Part shown: one piece after another, positions 35,560 to 44,798 of the stretch
How positions within the stretch are numbered: the stretch's first letter is position 1
How the letters are laid out: the number at the start of each line of letters is the position of its first letter
Assembly: GCA_963777435.1 (NCBI GenBank)
Contig: CAVZQT010000002.1
Coordinates: 744,001 to 808,000 of the forward strand
DNA from: AP-15 sp963777435
GTDB lineage: Bacteria > Pseudomonadota > Alphaproteobacteria > ATCC43930 > CGMCC-115725
Length of the DNA: 64,000 nucleotides
Direction of reading: 5' to 3'
Position numbers and translations under genes: made by a program
The notes under the pieces: model-generated
The model's database searches: none
Told to the model about the DNA's origin: nothing
Seen by the model: the letters and a program-made list of their open reading frames with translations, nothing else

Positions 35560-36792
35560 TCATCCACTTTCGCGAGTATCGGCTGTGGTCTGCGTGAGCC
35601 GTTCCATCGTCCAGCCGAGTCCGATCAATTCGTCTCGGGCATCCCGACCTGTCGGGTCGAGCAAGATCGAACGGCGATAAGCCTTTTCTGCCTTGTCGAG
35701 CCGTCCCTGTAGTTTAAGCACGTGGCCCAGCTGCAGGTGGGTATCGGGTGAGGTCGGGTTCAGGCGCAGCGCTTCCCGGTAAGCTTGTTCGGCCCCCGAG
35801 AATTCTCCGTTTGCCTTCAAGGCGTGCCCGTACTGAACCCAAATCGCAGGGCCTTTCGGCAGGATCCGCAGCGCCTCACGATAACAACGGGCAGCGAGGT
35901 CCCATTGGCCTGCGTCGCGGGCCCGATCGGCTTCCGTGAGCTTCGCCTCTCCGGCTTTGGTCGCGCCCAGCCATGACCCTCCTTGGCGTGCGGCAAGTTG
36001 ACGGAGCTTGAACCAGGGCCGAACGATTTCGCGAGTGGAGAACCTGCCCTTCTCACCCCGCTCCAGGCGAGACGGGCGTATCGAGGCAGGCTTGAACCCG
36101 GCCGTACGCCAATTATCCCACAAAGCCTGATCGAGTTGGTTTCGGGCCCGAATCGCCTGGCGCATCGCGAGCGTTAGCGAATCGGACGTCAATGGCCGCC
36201 ATCCGGTTTGAGCTTGCAGTTCGGCCGCGGTGTTGCGGCGCCGAGCGGTGGCGGGTACACCCAGATCAGGCCCGATCTGCGCGATCAGGCGATCGCAATC
36301 GCTGTGCGCGCCGACAAACCAAAACCCAGCCAGCACTTGGCTAAGTCGACTGTATTTTTGATCGTCGGACATTACCAGCAGCAATGCCCTGGGGATCTCC
36401 AGCCAGCGCGACAGCAGAAATTCCGCCATGAAATTTCGTTGTAGCGCCCGGAAGTGGAGACCGAAGCTATAAGTCCCAAGCCCCTTGGCGATGTTATCCA
36501 TCATTCTCCAATTGTAGTAAGAGACCTGAAATTCCAGCGGTTCTCGTAGCAATACAACCCGGCGAATCTCTCGCCCAGGAAATAATTTCTCGAATGATCG
36601 AGTAATATAATGCCCAGCGATTACTCGAGCACGGCTGAGATCAGGGAGATCATAAGCATTTGCGCTGCGCCCTAGTCCCCCCCCAGAATAGGATTTCCAG
36701 AACACCCCGGGCGCACAATGCTCGGCAAGATGCAGTTGCACTGTTTGCCCGGCAGTCTTTGGAATATGCAATAGAAAGTAAACAGGATCCAT
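35560..36792 (-). CDS. Sulfotransferase-like protein with C-terminal TPR repeats
   Basis: The N-terminus MDPVYFLLHIPKTAGQT carries the 5'-phosphosulfate-binding loop of carbohydrate sulfotransferases, and REIRRVVLLREPLEFQVSYY supplies the 3'-phosphate-binding strand with RxP..S. A region without clear homology follows to about residue 290. Then come three TPR units (AARCYREALRILPKGPAIWV, GAEQAYREALRLNPTSPDTH, KAEKAYRRSILLDPTGRDAR). I chose ATG 36792, since the upstream 48 codons look non-coding. Sulfation of a capsule sugar is inferred. Confidence 0.78.
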   Translation of the reverse strand: MDPVYFLLHIPKTAGQTVQLHLAEHCAPGVFWKSYSGGGLGRSANAYDLPDLSRARVIAGHYITRSFEKLFPGREIRRVVLLREPLEFQVSYYNWRMMDNIAKGLGTYSFGLHFRALQRNFMAEFLLSRWLEIPRALLLVMSDDQKYSRLSQVLAGFWFVGAHSDCDRLIAQIGPDLGVPATARRRNTAAELQAQTGWRPLTSDSLTLAMRQAIRARNQLDQALWDNWRTAGFKPASIRPSRLERGEKGRFSTREIVRPWFKLRQLAARQGGSWLGATKAGEAKLTEADRARDAGQWDLAARCYREALRILPKGPAIWVQYGHALKANGEFSGAEQAYREALRLNPTSPDTHLQLGHVLKLQGRLDKAEKAYRRSILLDPTGRDARDELIGLGWTMERLTQTTADTRESG

Positions 36793-37044
36793 TGGCAGCG
36801 AACCGATTAATCCGGCAGTTTTATTTGCAAAAAACACACGCCGAGCGCGCACCGATGATCCGGTCTCCCTGCTGTTCAAACGCTGTCTGGCGATCGGCCA
36901 CTCAATTGATTGCCGCCCAGGGCGCGAAAGCCCCATACTACCAGATCCTCGTCCGGCCGGCGCGCGACCGTGTCAAAGTGCATCCCGCTAAGCCGGCTTG
37001 TGTCCGATCCCCGCGCTCCAGATCGGCTGACGCGTCTCCTCGAG

Positions 37045-38103
37045 CTAATCGCTTAAGCCGAGAGCGGCGCTAAGCTCGATTGGGATCTCGGCGCGCTTGC
37101 GGAGCCGCGGCACCAACCCAACGTGGACCAGAGCCAATTGGCCGTCAAAGGCAGTCTGCGAGCTGAAAACACGGATTTCGATCGGCTGATCGGTCGATTC
37201 GGTGATCGCAAACTCGATCGTCGCTTCGCAGACGCCTTCCCGGTGTGGTTGAATCACGCCGCGGCCGAGACATTTGAATTGTGAGCCTGCTACCACTTCG
37301 AAGTCATAGTCCAGGTTGGCTGCCGAGCGCGATACTGCCAGCACCAATGTTGCCGCCCAAAGACCAAGGGGAACTGCCATATACGGCCCAAACAACAAGC
37401 AGCGACCCGGTCCGCCAACTTCAATTATTTGATCGGCCGAGGCATCGTGCTGATCTCCGACGAAAAACAGGTCTCGCGCCCATACGAGGTCACCCATTCT
37501 GCCACCGCTGAACAACTGCTTATAGGCCGCGAGAGCACCCTCGGCGATCGACCGATCCCGGGTCGAGGTTTGCGCCCACCATGCTTCAAGATCGTATTGC
37601 GCGGAAATCGGCACGGGGTCAGGCAATTGCTGCACGACTGCGGTAACGTCAGCCGGGGTGACGTCGAGGTCAAGCCAGTTCGCAATTGCCGATGCGGTGG
37701 CAACCGCATCTCGGCCTTCGCGATCGGCCCGCAGCACGAGACCGCCCGGCAAATTCTCAAGGTTCATCATCGAGGCACAGCTGGTAGCCGTGGCTCGGAC
37801 AGCCGACTTCCACTCGATCCCATGTTCCGTCACAAGATCGTGAAGCGCCGCATAGGGATCGTCCAGCGCGATAACAAAGCGTCGTCGCGTGGAAGCGAGC
37901 GCAGCCCGCAAATCGCCCGTCGGTTGATCTGCCGCCATGACGAGGTGCCGTGCCCTTGCCTTGATGGACGCGATTGCCACCTGGTCAAGTGTGTCGCCAC
38001 TCGCCAAATCGAACTGTCCCAGTGCCGCTTGCACCAGACCGCAGAGGACGCGCGTACACCATTCCCCGAACCGGCTCGGCAACCCGATACGCAAATAGAT
38101 CAC
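37045..38103 (-). CDS. Uncharacterised protein, paralogue of the divergent gene at 38384
   Basis: About 352 residues from a GTG at 38103, where similarity to the paralogue starts (VIYLRIGLPSRFGEWC). An ORF extends upstream to 38220 but lacks matching sequence. The N-terminal half is alpha/beta with FVIALDDPYAALHDLV. The middle has LVWARDLFFVGDQ. The C-terminal half appears beta-rich (RCLLFGPYMAVPLGLWAATL, then IEIRVFSSQTAFDGQLALV). I know no function. The location within capsule genes suggests polysaccharide synthesis or a regulatory role. Confidence 0.7.
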   Translation of the reverse strand: MIYLRIGLPSRFGEWCTRVLCGLVQAALGQFDLASGDTLDQVAIASIKARARHLVMAADQPTGDLRAALASTRRRFVIALDDPYAALHDLVTEHGIEWKSAVRATATSCASMMNLENLPGGLVLRADREGRDAVATASAIANWLDLDVTPADVTAVVQQLPDPVPISAQYDLEAWWAQTSTRDRSIAEGALAAYKQLFSGGRMGDLVWARDLFFVGDQHDASADQIIEVGGPGRCLLFGPYMAVPLGLWAATLVLAVSRSAANLDYDFEVVAGSQFKCLGRGVIQPHREGVCEATIEFAITESTDQPIEIRVFSSQTAFDGQLALVHVGLVPRLRKRAEIPIELSAALGLSD

Positions 38104-38383
38104 CGCGTCGAACCTAACGAGTGAAGTAATTCTGCATGACGATGCTAACAGTAAAGGACGTTTCTCCGACTCCCGAAAGGTAAACCGTCCCGTCGAGTTT
38201 AGCTGGTCTGAGCATTTCAACCATGATACTTCTCGCGGCAGTCAATCAAGTGAGATAATTTCGGAAAAACGATGTCGGGTATCGGAATCGAAGTCAAGGA
38301 TCGTTGGCGGATCGGGGCGGATTTACCCGACCAGCGCCCGTTAGCGGCGCAAAGCTGACCGACTTGAAGGATTGTCCCTGGCG

Positions 38384-39394
38384 ATGCTGTTCTTTGTGAT
38401 TGGGATGCCCGGCAAATTTGCCGAAAGGTGCGAGGCGCTCACGGTAGAGCTCGTGCGGAAGGCATTCGGGGCCGCCGAACTGATGAGCGGGAACCTTCTC
38501 GACGAGATCGCGGGCAACCTCTTGCGCAGTCGCGCGTCACCTGGGGTCGTGATTTCCCGCTCTCCTGGAGGGGCGGTGTTGCGGGCGCTGACCGAGGGCG
38601 AGCGCCCCTTTGTAGTCTTTGGCGACGACCCGCGCTCGGCCCTGACCCATTTGATGAATAGTCAGGGTATCGGGGTCGCGGCGGCAACCCGGTCTATCGC
38701 CAGCATCTGTGCTTCCAATCATTTTTGCTCGGGGGCGCCCGGCGCAGTTGTGCTGAGCGCCGAACGATACGCTCGAGATTTGTTGGCGGCATCCTCGGCA
38801 ATCGCGCGTCATCTCGGGCTCGATCTTGAAGAGGATGATATCGGCGAAGTCGTGCAGCGCGTGATGATCTCGGCCGGCCCCGACAAGACGAATTCTTCAG
38901 CTCAGTGGGATGCGCTGGACGAGGCCGAGCAGCGGATCGCAATCGAGGCCCTCGGTCCCTTTCTCGACCATTCACCGAACCACGTATCGGAAGCAATCGT
39001 CTGGGCGCGAGAGCTTTTTTTCGTTGGCGATCAATCGGCCGAATTCGTTGACGGCGGCATCGATATTACCGGGCGCGCACGCTGTCTGCTGCGCGGTCCG
39101 GGTATCCTGCTCCCACCTGCGACATGGTCTGTCACTGCACATCTCGAAATCTCAGCCGATGCGGCAGAGCACAGTTATGTGCTTGAAGCGAATGCCGGCG
39201 CGGCGCTTAGCCGGGTGGTTGTTTCCCCCGCACGGTCCGGCGACGTCGAGGCCAACCTCTCGCTGGCAATCGCGGAGTTACCGGACTTTCCGCTCGAACT
39301 TCGTCTTTATAACGAGCGCCCAGCCTTCGGCGGCCATATCAGCCTGTCGTACGTCACCGCTGTGCCCAGCCCGCCCATAGTCAAAGACGCGTAA
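38384..39394 (+). CDS. Uncharacterised protein, paralogue of the divergent gene at 37045
   Basis: About 336 residues starting MLFFVIGMPGKFAERCEA. A TTG at 38372 is closer to GAAGGA and could be the start. It shares the whole architecture of its neighbour: an N-terminal domain with FVVFGDDPRSALTHLM, the motif IVWARELFFVGDQ, and the C-terminal RCLLRGPGILLPPATWSVTA and LELRLYNERPAFGGHISLSY. Divergence from a shared 280-base start region suggests duplication in inverted orientation and common control. Function unknown. Confidence 0.7.
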   Translation: MLFFVIGMPGKFAERCEALTVELVRKAFGAAELMSGNLLDEIAGNLLRSRASPGVVISRSPGGAVLRALTEGERPFVVFGDDPRSALTHLMNSQGIGVAAATRSIASICASNHFCSGAPGAVVLSAERYARDLLAASSAIARHLGLDLEEDDIGEVVQRVMISAGPDKTNSSAQWDALDEAEQRIAIEALGPFLDHSPNHVSEAIVWARELFFVGDQSAEFVDGGIDITGRARCLLRGPGILLPPATWSVTAHLEISADAAEHSYVLEANAGAALSRVVVSPARSGDVEANLSLAIAELPDFPLELRLYNERPAFGGHISLSYVTAVPSPPIVKDA

Positions 39395-39473
39395 GAACCT
39401 TGAGGCCTGCCGACCGCAGAGCGGCGTTCTGCCGAGACGGACTTCCGCAGTCAAAATAGCGAGCGGATCGGCC

Positions 39474-40922
39474 TCAGGCGAGCGCCCGATACAGGATCTC
39501 GATACGTTCGCGGTAGCGGTCGACCGAGAACTTCGCTGACTGCGCCTGGCCGCGGCGGACGAGTTCGACGCACAAATCCTTGTCATTTGCAATCGTCCGG
39601 ATGGCCGTTGCGATCTCGTCGGTGCGGTATGGGTCGACGAGTAGGGCCGCATCGCCGGCGATCTCCGGGAGCGACGACTTACGGGAGGTGACGACCGGCG
39701 TCCCCAGCACCATCGACTCCAACACTGGTAACCCGAACCCCTCATAAAGCGACGGAAACACCACCGCCCGCGCGCCGCGGATCAGGGTGACCAGCATCGA
39801 GACCGGGGCATAGTCGAAGCGGTGGACCGACCGCTTTGTCTGGCGGTTGGACTGCGTATCCAAACGTTGCCGGCCGCGCAGTTCGGCGATCAGCTTCATC
39901 TCAGCCTCGTTGTTCCAGCCGCCCCCGGCGACCAGCACCAGCGGGAGATTAACCCCCGAAGACAAGTAGCCCTCAATCAGGCGTCCGACATTTTTCTTGG
40001 GTTCGAGCGCCCCGAAAAACAGCAAGTATTCCCTGAATTCAAGACCGAACGAGCCCTCTAGCTGCTCGGCAATAGTGTCGTCCGACCGCTCCCGATATTC
40101 GTCCGGGAAACGGACCGCTTGATAGGTATTGGTGACGCGGTCTTCCTCGACACCGAGCAATTCGATGATATCGCGCTTCGAATTCTCCGACACCGTGACA
40201 ATGTGGTCGGCCTGCCGCGCTATCTTTTTGAACAAGCGATACATCTGCCGCTTGTTGTCGAGAGTGGTAAACGGGAGGCGCAACGGTACGAGATCATGGA
40301 TTGTGTAAATATTGCGTGCATATTTCGCGCGCAGCGGCAACGGATAGGTGCAGTGAAAAATTTCCGGTCTCGGATCAAAATCCAAATTGATGAAGCGATT
40401 AGTTCTCGCAAAATGGGAGCGAGCATTGGCAAAAAGCCTGCGGGTGGCAAAAGCTTGATGTGGCGCCGGCCAGGTCGCCTCGAATTGCCGATGGACGACA
40501 ACCCCGTCCAACGCTACCGGGAGCGGCTTTATAGCGGCGAACCCGCGTAGCTGATCGCTGACGCCGTTGATTATGCGGCGGCTGATCGGGGTCTTGATCG
40601 CCTGTTTTTCGTCAAAGAACGCGACCTCCCGCAGCAACCGATCCTTTGGCGGGGTCTGCCAAGAATTGTATACGACCCCGATGTCGTAGCCGAGATCATG
40701 CACGATCCTGGTCAGCATTCGCGTATATGTCGCGACCCCGGTGCCTTCTCTTAGCGATAGATTGAACCCGTCATAGAAAATGCGGCCCGCTTGCCGGGTT
40801 CCCGGCGCGCGGGCCGTTTTTGAAGCCTTCTGCCGTCCCAGGCCGACTGCTTGCTCAGCCTCCGCATCCCTCGCTCTGAGCGGACCCGGCTGGATATCGG
40901 CGATCGAATGCTGCTGGGTCAA
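39474..40922 (-). CDS. GT4-family glycosyltransferase
   Basis: The mature fold shows an N-terminal Rossmann part (RIFYDGFNLSLREGTGVATY, NIYTIHDLVPLRLPFT) and a donor-binding part (YLLFFGALEPKKNVGRLIEG and VFPSLYEGFGLPVLESMVLG with the E..GLP..E motif), which is GT-B family 4. I chose the TTG at 40922, which overlaps the KpsT-like stop as TTGA and gives 482 residues. A longer frame to 41006 would lie inside that gene. It probably adds a hexose during capsule repeat synthesis. Confidence 0.85.
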   Translation of the reverse strand: MTQQHSIADIQPGPLRARDAEAEQAVGLGRQKASKTARAPGTRQAGRIFYDGFNLSLREGTGVATYTRMLTRIVHDLGYDIGVVYNSWQTPPKDRLLREVAFFDEKQAIKTPISRRIINGVSDQLRGFAAIKPLPVALDGVVVHRQFEATWPAPHQAFATRRLFANARSHFARTNRFINLDFDPRPEIFHCTYPLPLRAKYARNIYTIHDLVPLRLPFTTLDNKRQMYRLFKKIARQADHIVTVSENSKRDIIELLGVEEDRVTNTYQAVRFPDEYRERSDDTIAEQLEGSFGLEFREYLLFFGALEPKKNVGRLIEGYLSSGVNLPLVLVAGGGWNNEAEMKLIAELRGRQRLDTQSNRQTKRSVHRFDYAPVSMLVTLIRGARAVVFPSLYEGFGLPVLESMVLGTPVVTSRKSSLPEIAGDAALLVDPYRTDEIATAIRTIANDKDLCVELVRRGQAQSAKFSVDRYRERIEILYRALA

Positions 40923-41569
40923 AGCGCGCTGTAAATATCGAGTGCGAGACTTAGATCGTCGAACATTTTGGCCCGCCCGCGATGCAATACGAGGGCGCGC
41001 GAACAATAACTCCTGACGATCTCGGGGACATGAGACGCCAGAATGAGGGCGCGAGCGGCGCGCTTGTCAAACAATTCGTGATGGCATCGGAGCTGGAAAT
41101 TTTGGTCGCCGGCCGCAATAACTTCGTCAATCAGGTAGCAATCGAAATCGACGGCAAGTGAAAGTGCAAAATTGAGCCGGCCTGCCATGCCGGTAGAGTA
41201 GGTTTTGACCGGCTCCGACAGAAATTTTCCCAGCTGCGCAATATCGTCGACATAGTCGCGCAATTCGCGGAAAGGTTTGTCGTAAACGCGTGCGACAAAC
41301 CGGATGTTGTCGTTGCCGGTCAAGACGCCATGAACACCGCCAGCCATCGCCACCGGCCAGGAGATCGACATACTGCGCTCGATCGCCCCGCTGCTCGGCA
41401 GTTCGATCCCTCCAAGCAGCCGGATAAGCGTCGATTTGCCCGCGCCGTTACGGCCCAGAACGGCGATCTTTTCGCCCCTCCCCAAATCGAAGGACACCTC
41501 GTTCAAAACCCGGCGATAGCCGCCGCTTTCGCTGGGATAATCTTTGCAGACCCGCAGCGCTTTGATCAT
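40919..41569 (-). CDS. kpsT: Capsule exporter ATPase, KpsT-like
   Basis: A 216-residue ABC ATPase with Walker A VLGRNGAGKSTLIRLLGG, signature YSTGMAGRLNFALSLA and Walker B DCYLIDEVIAAGD. Polysaccharide exporters of the KpsT/CtrD type have this short form and the modified signature. It should work with a KpsM permease, but no KpsM gene lies beside it. KpsE-like is upstream, with a 42-base gap. Confidence 0.88.
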   Translation of the reverse strand: MIKALRVCKDYPSESGGYRRVLNEVSFDLGRGEKIAVLGRNGAGKSTLIRLLGGIELPSSGAIERSMSISWPVAMAGGVHGVLTGNDNIRFVARVYDKPFRELRDYVDDIAQLGKFLSEPVKTYSTGMAGRLNFALSLAVDFDCYLIDEVIAAGDQNFQLRCHHELFDKRAARALILASHVPEIVRSYCSRALVLHRGRAKMFDDLSLALDIYSAL

Positions 41570-41611
41570 CCGGCTGATCGATCCGGCTGCGCGGCGTCGG
41601 CGAACGGTCGG

Positions 41612-42814
41612 TTACGCTGCCGCGTGTTCGCGCACACTCGCGACCAACAGCCAAGCGATGCCATAAGCCAGGAGGCAACTCGCCAGGACCATCGAAAACG
41701 AAACCAAGCGTCGGGGATACAGCGGATAATCAGGCAAGGTTGGTTGCGCGATCGTTTCGAGGAAGAGAGCTTGGCGCTGCACGTCGAGCCTCGCCGCTTC
41801 CAACGATCTGTAGGCTGAGGCCAATTGTGTCTCCACCAGCTTTCGCGCCTCGTCCAAGCGCTCATACTCGGTCTGAGCGGCGGCTACAGAATTGGTGTCG
41901 CCGGTGATCTTTGTTCGTTGATCGGCAATCAGCCGATCGAGCGATGCGATGCGGGTCTTGAACAGCGGGATCTGCGGGCTGTTCGGTGAGTTCCTTAGCG
42001 CATCGGCAAGTTGCGCCTGAGCACTGGCGCGCTCGGTATTTAGCACCTTCAACAGGGCCAGCGGTCCCTCAGCTGCGGATTTGGGATCGAGCATCTGCTG
42101 TTTGATGCGATAGGCGGTCAGCTGAGTTTGGAGGCCGCCGATTTGACGCTGCGTCACGTCAACCTCTTTCTGAAAGGAACGCAGCGCACCCTCACGCGCC
42201 CGATCGTTGAGTTGGTTGACGAGATGTTCGCTGTAAGTCAGCAACGCTTGCGCGATCTTTTGTGCATCATCAGGACGATAGGCCTTGACCTTCAAGACGC
42301 TGACACCGGTCTCGCCGTCGATGTCGACTTCCACAAACCGCGAATAGGCCTGGTACAACGCCTCGAAATCATCGCGCCAATAGGTTATTCCGGGAAACCG
42401 AGAAACCGTGTCGCCCTCCGGTCTGCCAAGCACCGCGCGCAGATCGTCATGAAGCGCGAGTTTTCGAACCGCGTCGCGCGACATTATAAATCGCTGTACG
42501 ATCAAAGCCTCATCTTGGCCCGGCTGCTCTCCGCTGCTTCGGGCCTGAAGCATGCCGGCGATGCCGTCCAGAGACTTTGCCGTTCCCGGACCACGGACGA
42601 CGAAATCGGCCTCTGACATGTACATATCGGAGGCGATGCCAAAGTAATAGACTGCGGCAATCAAGGTCGGCAGCCCGACAATTACCCAGAACCAAACGTT
42701 GACCACAGGCAGCAGCCGGCTGATTGCACCGACCGGACGTGGCCGCACTCTTGCACCAGCGGCCGCCCCGCGGGCCGACGCGATAGCCCGCCGGAATATT
42801 GGGAGATCAACCAT
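41612..42814 (-). CDS. kpsE: Capsule export inner-membrane protein, KpsE-like
   Basis: A 400-residue polysaccharide co-polymerase/export adaptor. It has an N-terminal membrane helix (VWFWVIVGLPTLIAAVYYFG), then ASDMYMSEADFVVRGP, which is typical of KpsE/CtrB/BexC. A long periplasmic coiled coil (residues about 180-340) precedes a second C-terminal helix (LVSFSMVLASCLLAYGIAWL). I chose ATG 42814 because the 37 upstream codons read through the intergenic zone. It should bridge the ABC transporter to the outer-membrane channel. Confidence 0.87.
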   Translation of the reverse strand: MVDLPIFRRAIASARGAAAGARVRPRPVGAISRLLPVVNVWFWVIVGLPTLIAAVYYFGIASDMYMSEADFVVRGPGTAKSLDGIAGMLQARSSGEQPGQDEALIVQRFIMSRDAVRKLALHDDLRAVLGRPEGDTVSRFPGITYWRDDFEALYQAYSRFVEVDIDGETGVSVLKVKAYRPDDAQKIAQALLTYSEHLVNQLNDRAREGALRSFQKEVDVTQRQIGGLQTQLTAYRIKQQMLDPKSAAEGPLALLKVLNTERASAQAQLADALRNSPNSPQIPLFKTRIASLDRLIADQRTKITGDTNSVAAAQTEYERLDEARKLVETQLASAYRSLEAARLDVQRQALFLETIAQPTLPDYPLYPRRLVSFSMVLASCLLAYGIAWLLVASVREHAAA

Positions 42815-42828
42815 GACCGACTCTTGAC

Positions 42829-43044
42829 CTAGAACAACGCCAATTGGTGCGCCAACCCGAAAGTTTGGAGCATTGCCATGTTCTCTTGGGTAACCGTATC
42901 CTGACCATATGCCTTGAGGAAGCAATTTTCAAAGGGCCGTCCTCCGCAGGCGGGCATTATCAAATGGACAAAAGCCAACCCCCGTAAGATCGCGCAAGCT
43001 GCTAAAAGGTACATTAAATTTACGCCTCGGGTGGACTCAAACAT
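42829..43044 (-). CDS. Possible small secreted or membrane ORF before kpsE
   Basis: A 71-codon frame with a hydrophobic start (MYLLAACAILRGLAFVHLIM) and several Cys, ending 14 bases before kpsE. Coding is uncertain, since the rest of the 395-base gap (42815-43208) shows no conserved element and the other strand is also open. It may be a leader region with a promoter for kpsE-kpsT-GT. Confidence 0.3.
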   Translation of the reverse strand: MFESTRGVNLMYLLAACAILRGLAFVHLIMPACGGRPFENCFLKAYGQDTVTQENMAMLQTFGLAHQLALF

Positions 43045-43208
43045 GTCCGGCCGCGTGCATCCTGCTGTTTTGCCGCACGATCGTCATGATCCTCCGGGGC
43101 TTCGCTCTGGTGCTCAAGTAAGTGCTCCGTCGGCGCCGCCGGGCGATGTCCCAGCGACTGAGCCGGCAGCTTACGAGGTCGTTTCGATCGCCCATTGTGG
43201 CGTTTTCC

Positions 43209-44459
43209 TCAGGCGACTTTTGGCTGCGGCCGCTCGCCGGTGATGTCCGCTAGCAAAGCGTGCACCGCAGCGAAATGCTCCTCCCACAGGGTCGGCCGCC
43301 AAGCCTTGAGCCGATGGAGCTGCGCCTCCCGCCGCGGCGATCGCGAGGCGGCATAATCCAGGATTGCTTCTCGCCAGCCGGCGCCGTCGAGCGGATCGAT
43401 AAACTCCGGCACCTCGCCGCCAGTCTCGCGCAGGGCACGCAAGTCGCTGCAAAGAGCCGGCACGCCGAGGGCGAGCGCCTCGATCAGAGGAAATCCGAAG
43501 CCCTCGGCGAAAGACGGCAACAGCAGCGCCCGCGCGTCCCGCAAAAGCTGCGCCATTTCGGCATCAGGCGGGGCCTTACGCTCGATCACGAGCCCACGCA
43601 GCGCGGGGCAGCGCTCGAGCATGTCAACAGCACCTTGGGCCAGCGTACCACGCCGCCCGATCAGAATGAGTTGGGGCGCCTCCCGGCCGAGATTGGCGGC
43701 GAGCTGGCGCCACAGATTAAGGAGCAGGATGTGGTTTTTCCGTCCCTCGATCGTCCCGAGATAAACAAAATACGGGCGTGAGTTCACCTCGTGATGCCGC
43801 GCCACCGCCGGCAACCGCCAGCCAAACGGCGCCACCAGGACGGGCGGGGCTCGTCCGGCCCGCTTTAGATACGGTTCGAGCGCGTCAGCTGTCGCATTTG
43901 ACGCCACGATGATCGCATCGCTAAGCTCTGCCGCCGTTTCGATTCGACGGCGATGCCGTTCATCCTGGCCGGGTTTCGCGTATTCGGGAAATTGGATCGG
44001 AATGAGATCGTGGATCAAACAGACGAAGCGGCAGCCACCGTAACTTTTGACGCGGGAAATTGCGCGATGCGCCTCCAACCGATAATGCGACACAAGGAGG
44101 TAGATCGGCGGAGCGATGCTGGCCCGCAGCTGTGCTCGCAGCGCTCGCTCACCGTGCAAGAGAGAGCCCATGCGCAGGCGCAGCGCCAGCCGCTTGAGCC
44201 GCCGCGAGTACCCGGCGGGCACGGTGTCGTGGCGCCATAACTTGGCGAGGCCGGAAATATAGGCCTCGGTCTGTGAGCGAGCGAGTAGCCCTATTCGGCC
44301 GGCCGCGTTTACGGCCGTAAAGGAGAGCGGCGCTCGCTCGGCGATAAAATGCTCGACATAGGCCAGCTCGACGCGATCGATTCCGGTAGGCGCGGTGCGG
44401 CCGGCGCGGGACAGAAGGCGCGACACATCGAGCACGATTAGAGGACCGCTGACGCTCAT
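43209..44459 (-). CDS. GT4-family glycosyltransferase
   Basis: A 416-residue GT-B enzyme. The N-terminal half has the TGIDRVELAYVEHFI loop and RFVCLIHDLIPIQFPEYAKP. The C-terminal half has YFVYLGTIEGRKNHILLLNL and LLPSFAEGFGFPLIEALALG with the E..GFP..E donor motif. It is the first gene of the leftward capsule operon. It is similar in kind to the GT at 39474-40922 and is expected to act on the same polymer. Confidence 0.85.
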   Translation of the reverse strand: MSVSGPLIVLDVSRLLSRAGRTAPTGIDRVELAYVEHFIAERAPLSFTAVNAAGRIGLLARSQTEAYISGLAKLWRHDTVPAGYSRRLKRLALRLRMGSLLHGERALRAQLRASIAPPIYLLVSHYRLEAHRAISRVKSYGGCRFVCLIHDLIPIQFPEYAKPGQDERHRRRIETAAELSDAIIVASNATADALEPYLKRAGRAPPVLVAPFGWRLPAVARHHEVNSRPYFVYLGTIEGRKNHILLLNLWRQLAANLGREAPQLILIGRRGTLAQGAVDMLERCPALRGLVIERKAPPDAEMAQLLRDARALLLPSFAEGFGFPLIEALALGVPALCSDLRALRETGGEVPEFIDPLDGAGWREAILDYAASRSPRREAQLHRLKAWRPTLWEEHFAAVHALLADITGERPQPKVA

Positions 44460-44798
44460 TCCAGACGCAAAACCCTCAGGTTACGCAATTGGATACAGCA
44501 GAGGGTGAGCATGTCGTGATGAATTGCACGAGCAACGCGCGGCTGGGCTCGCGATGGGGTGCGTCAGGCAGCAGGGCATGGAGGAAACCCGGAGGGCTAT
44601 TCGGGTCGCGGCGCAGGCCGGTCCGGCAGAGTGGCCCTTCGGCATCCAAAAGCTGCGGATAGGACGGCAGAACTGCGCTTTGCTGGGGGCAACCACGAGT
44701 ATTCGTCATGGGTACGCTTGTTGCGAGCGGGGCGAAACGGGCGGACGATGGTTTTTGCGGACGCGAGAAGCCGCGGAATTTCGGCGAAGGAAAGCCCC
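44460..44798. other. Divergent intergenic region without a gene
   Basis: Some 339 bases between the leftward glycosyltransferase and the rightward GMC oxidoreductase. Short frames here show no protein features. It must contain promoters for both directions, but I see no clear consensus. GAAGG and AAAG precede the oxidoreductase ATG. Confidence 0.4.

Noticed and set aside
42914..43243. Plus-strand open frame opposite the kpsE upstream region
   Set aside because: Low-complexity composition, no domain, no ribosome site, and it ends in the 3' end of the opposing glycosyltransferase gene.
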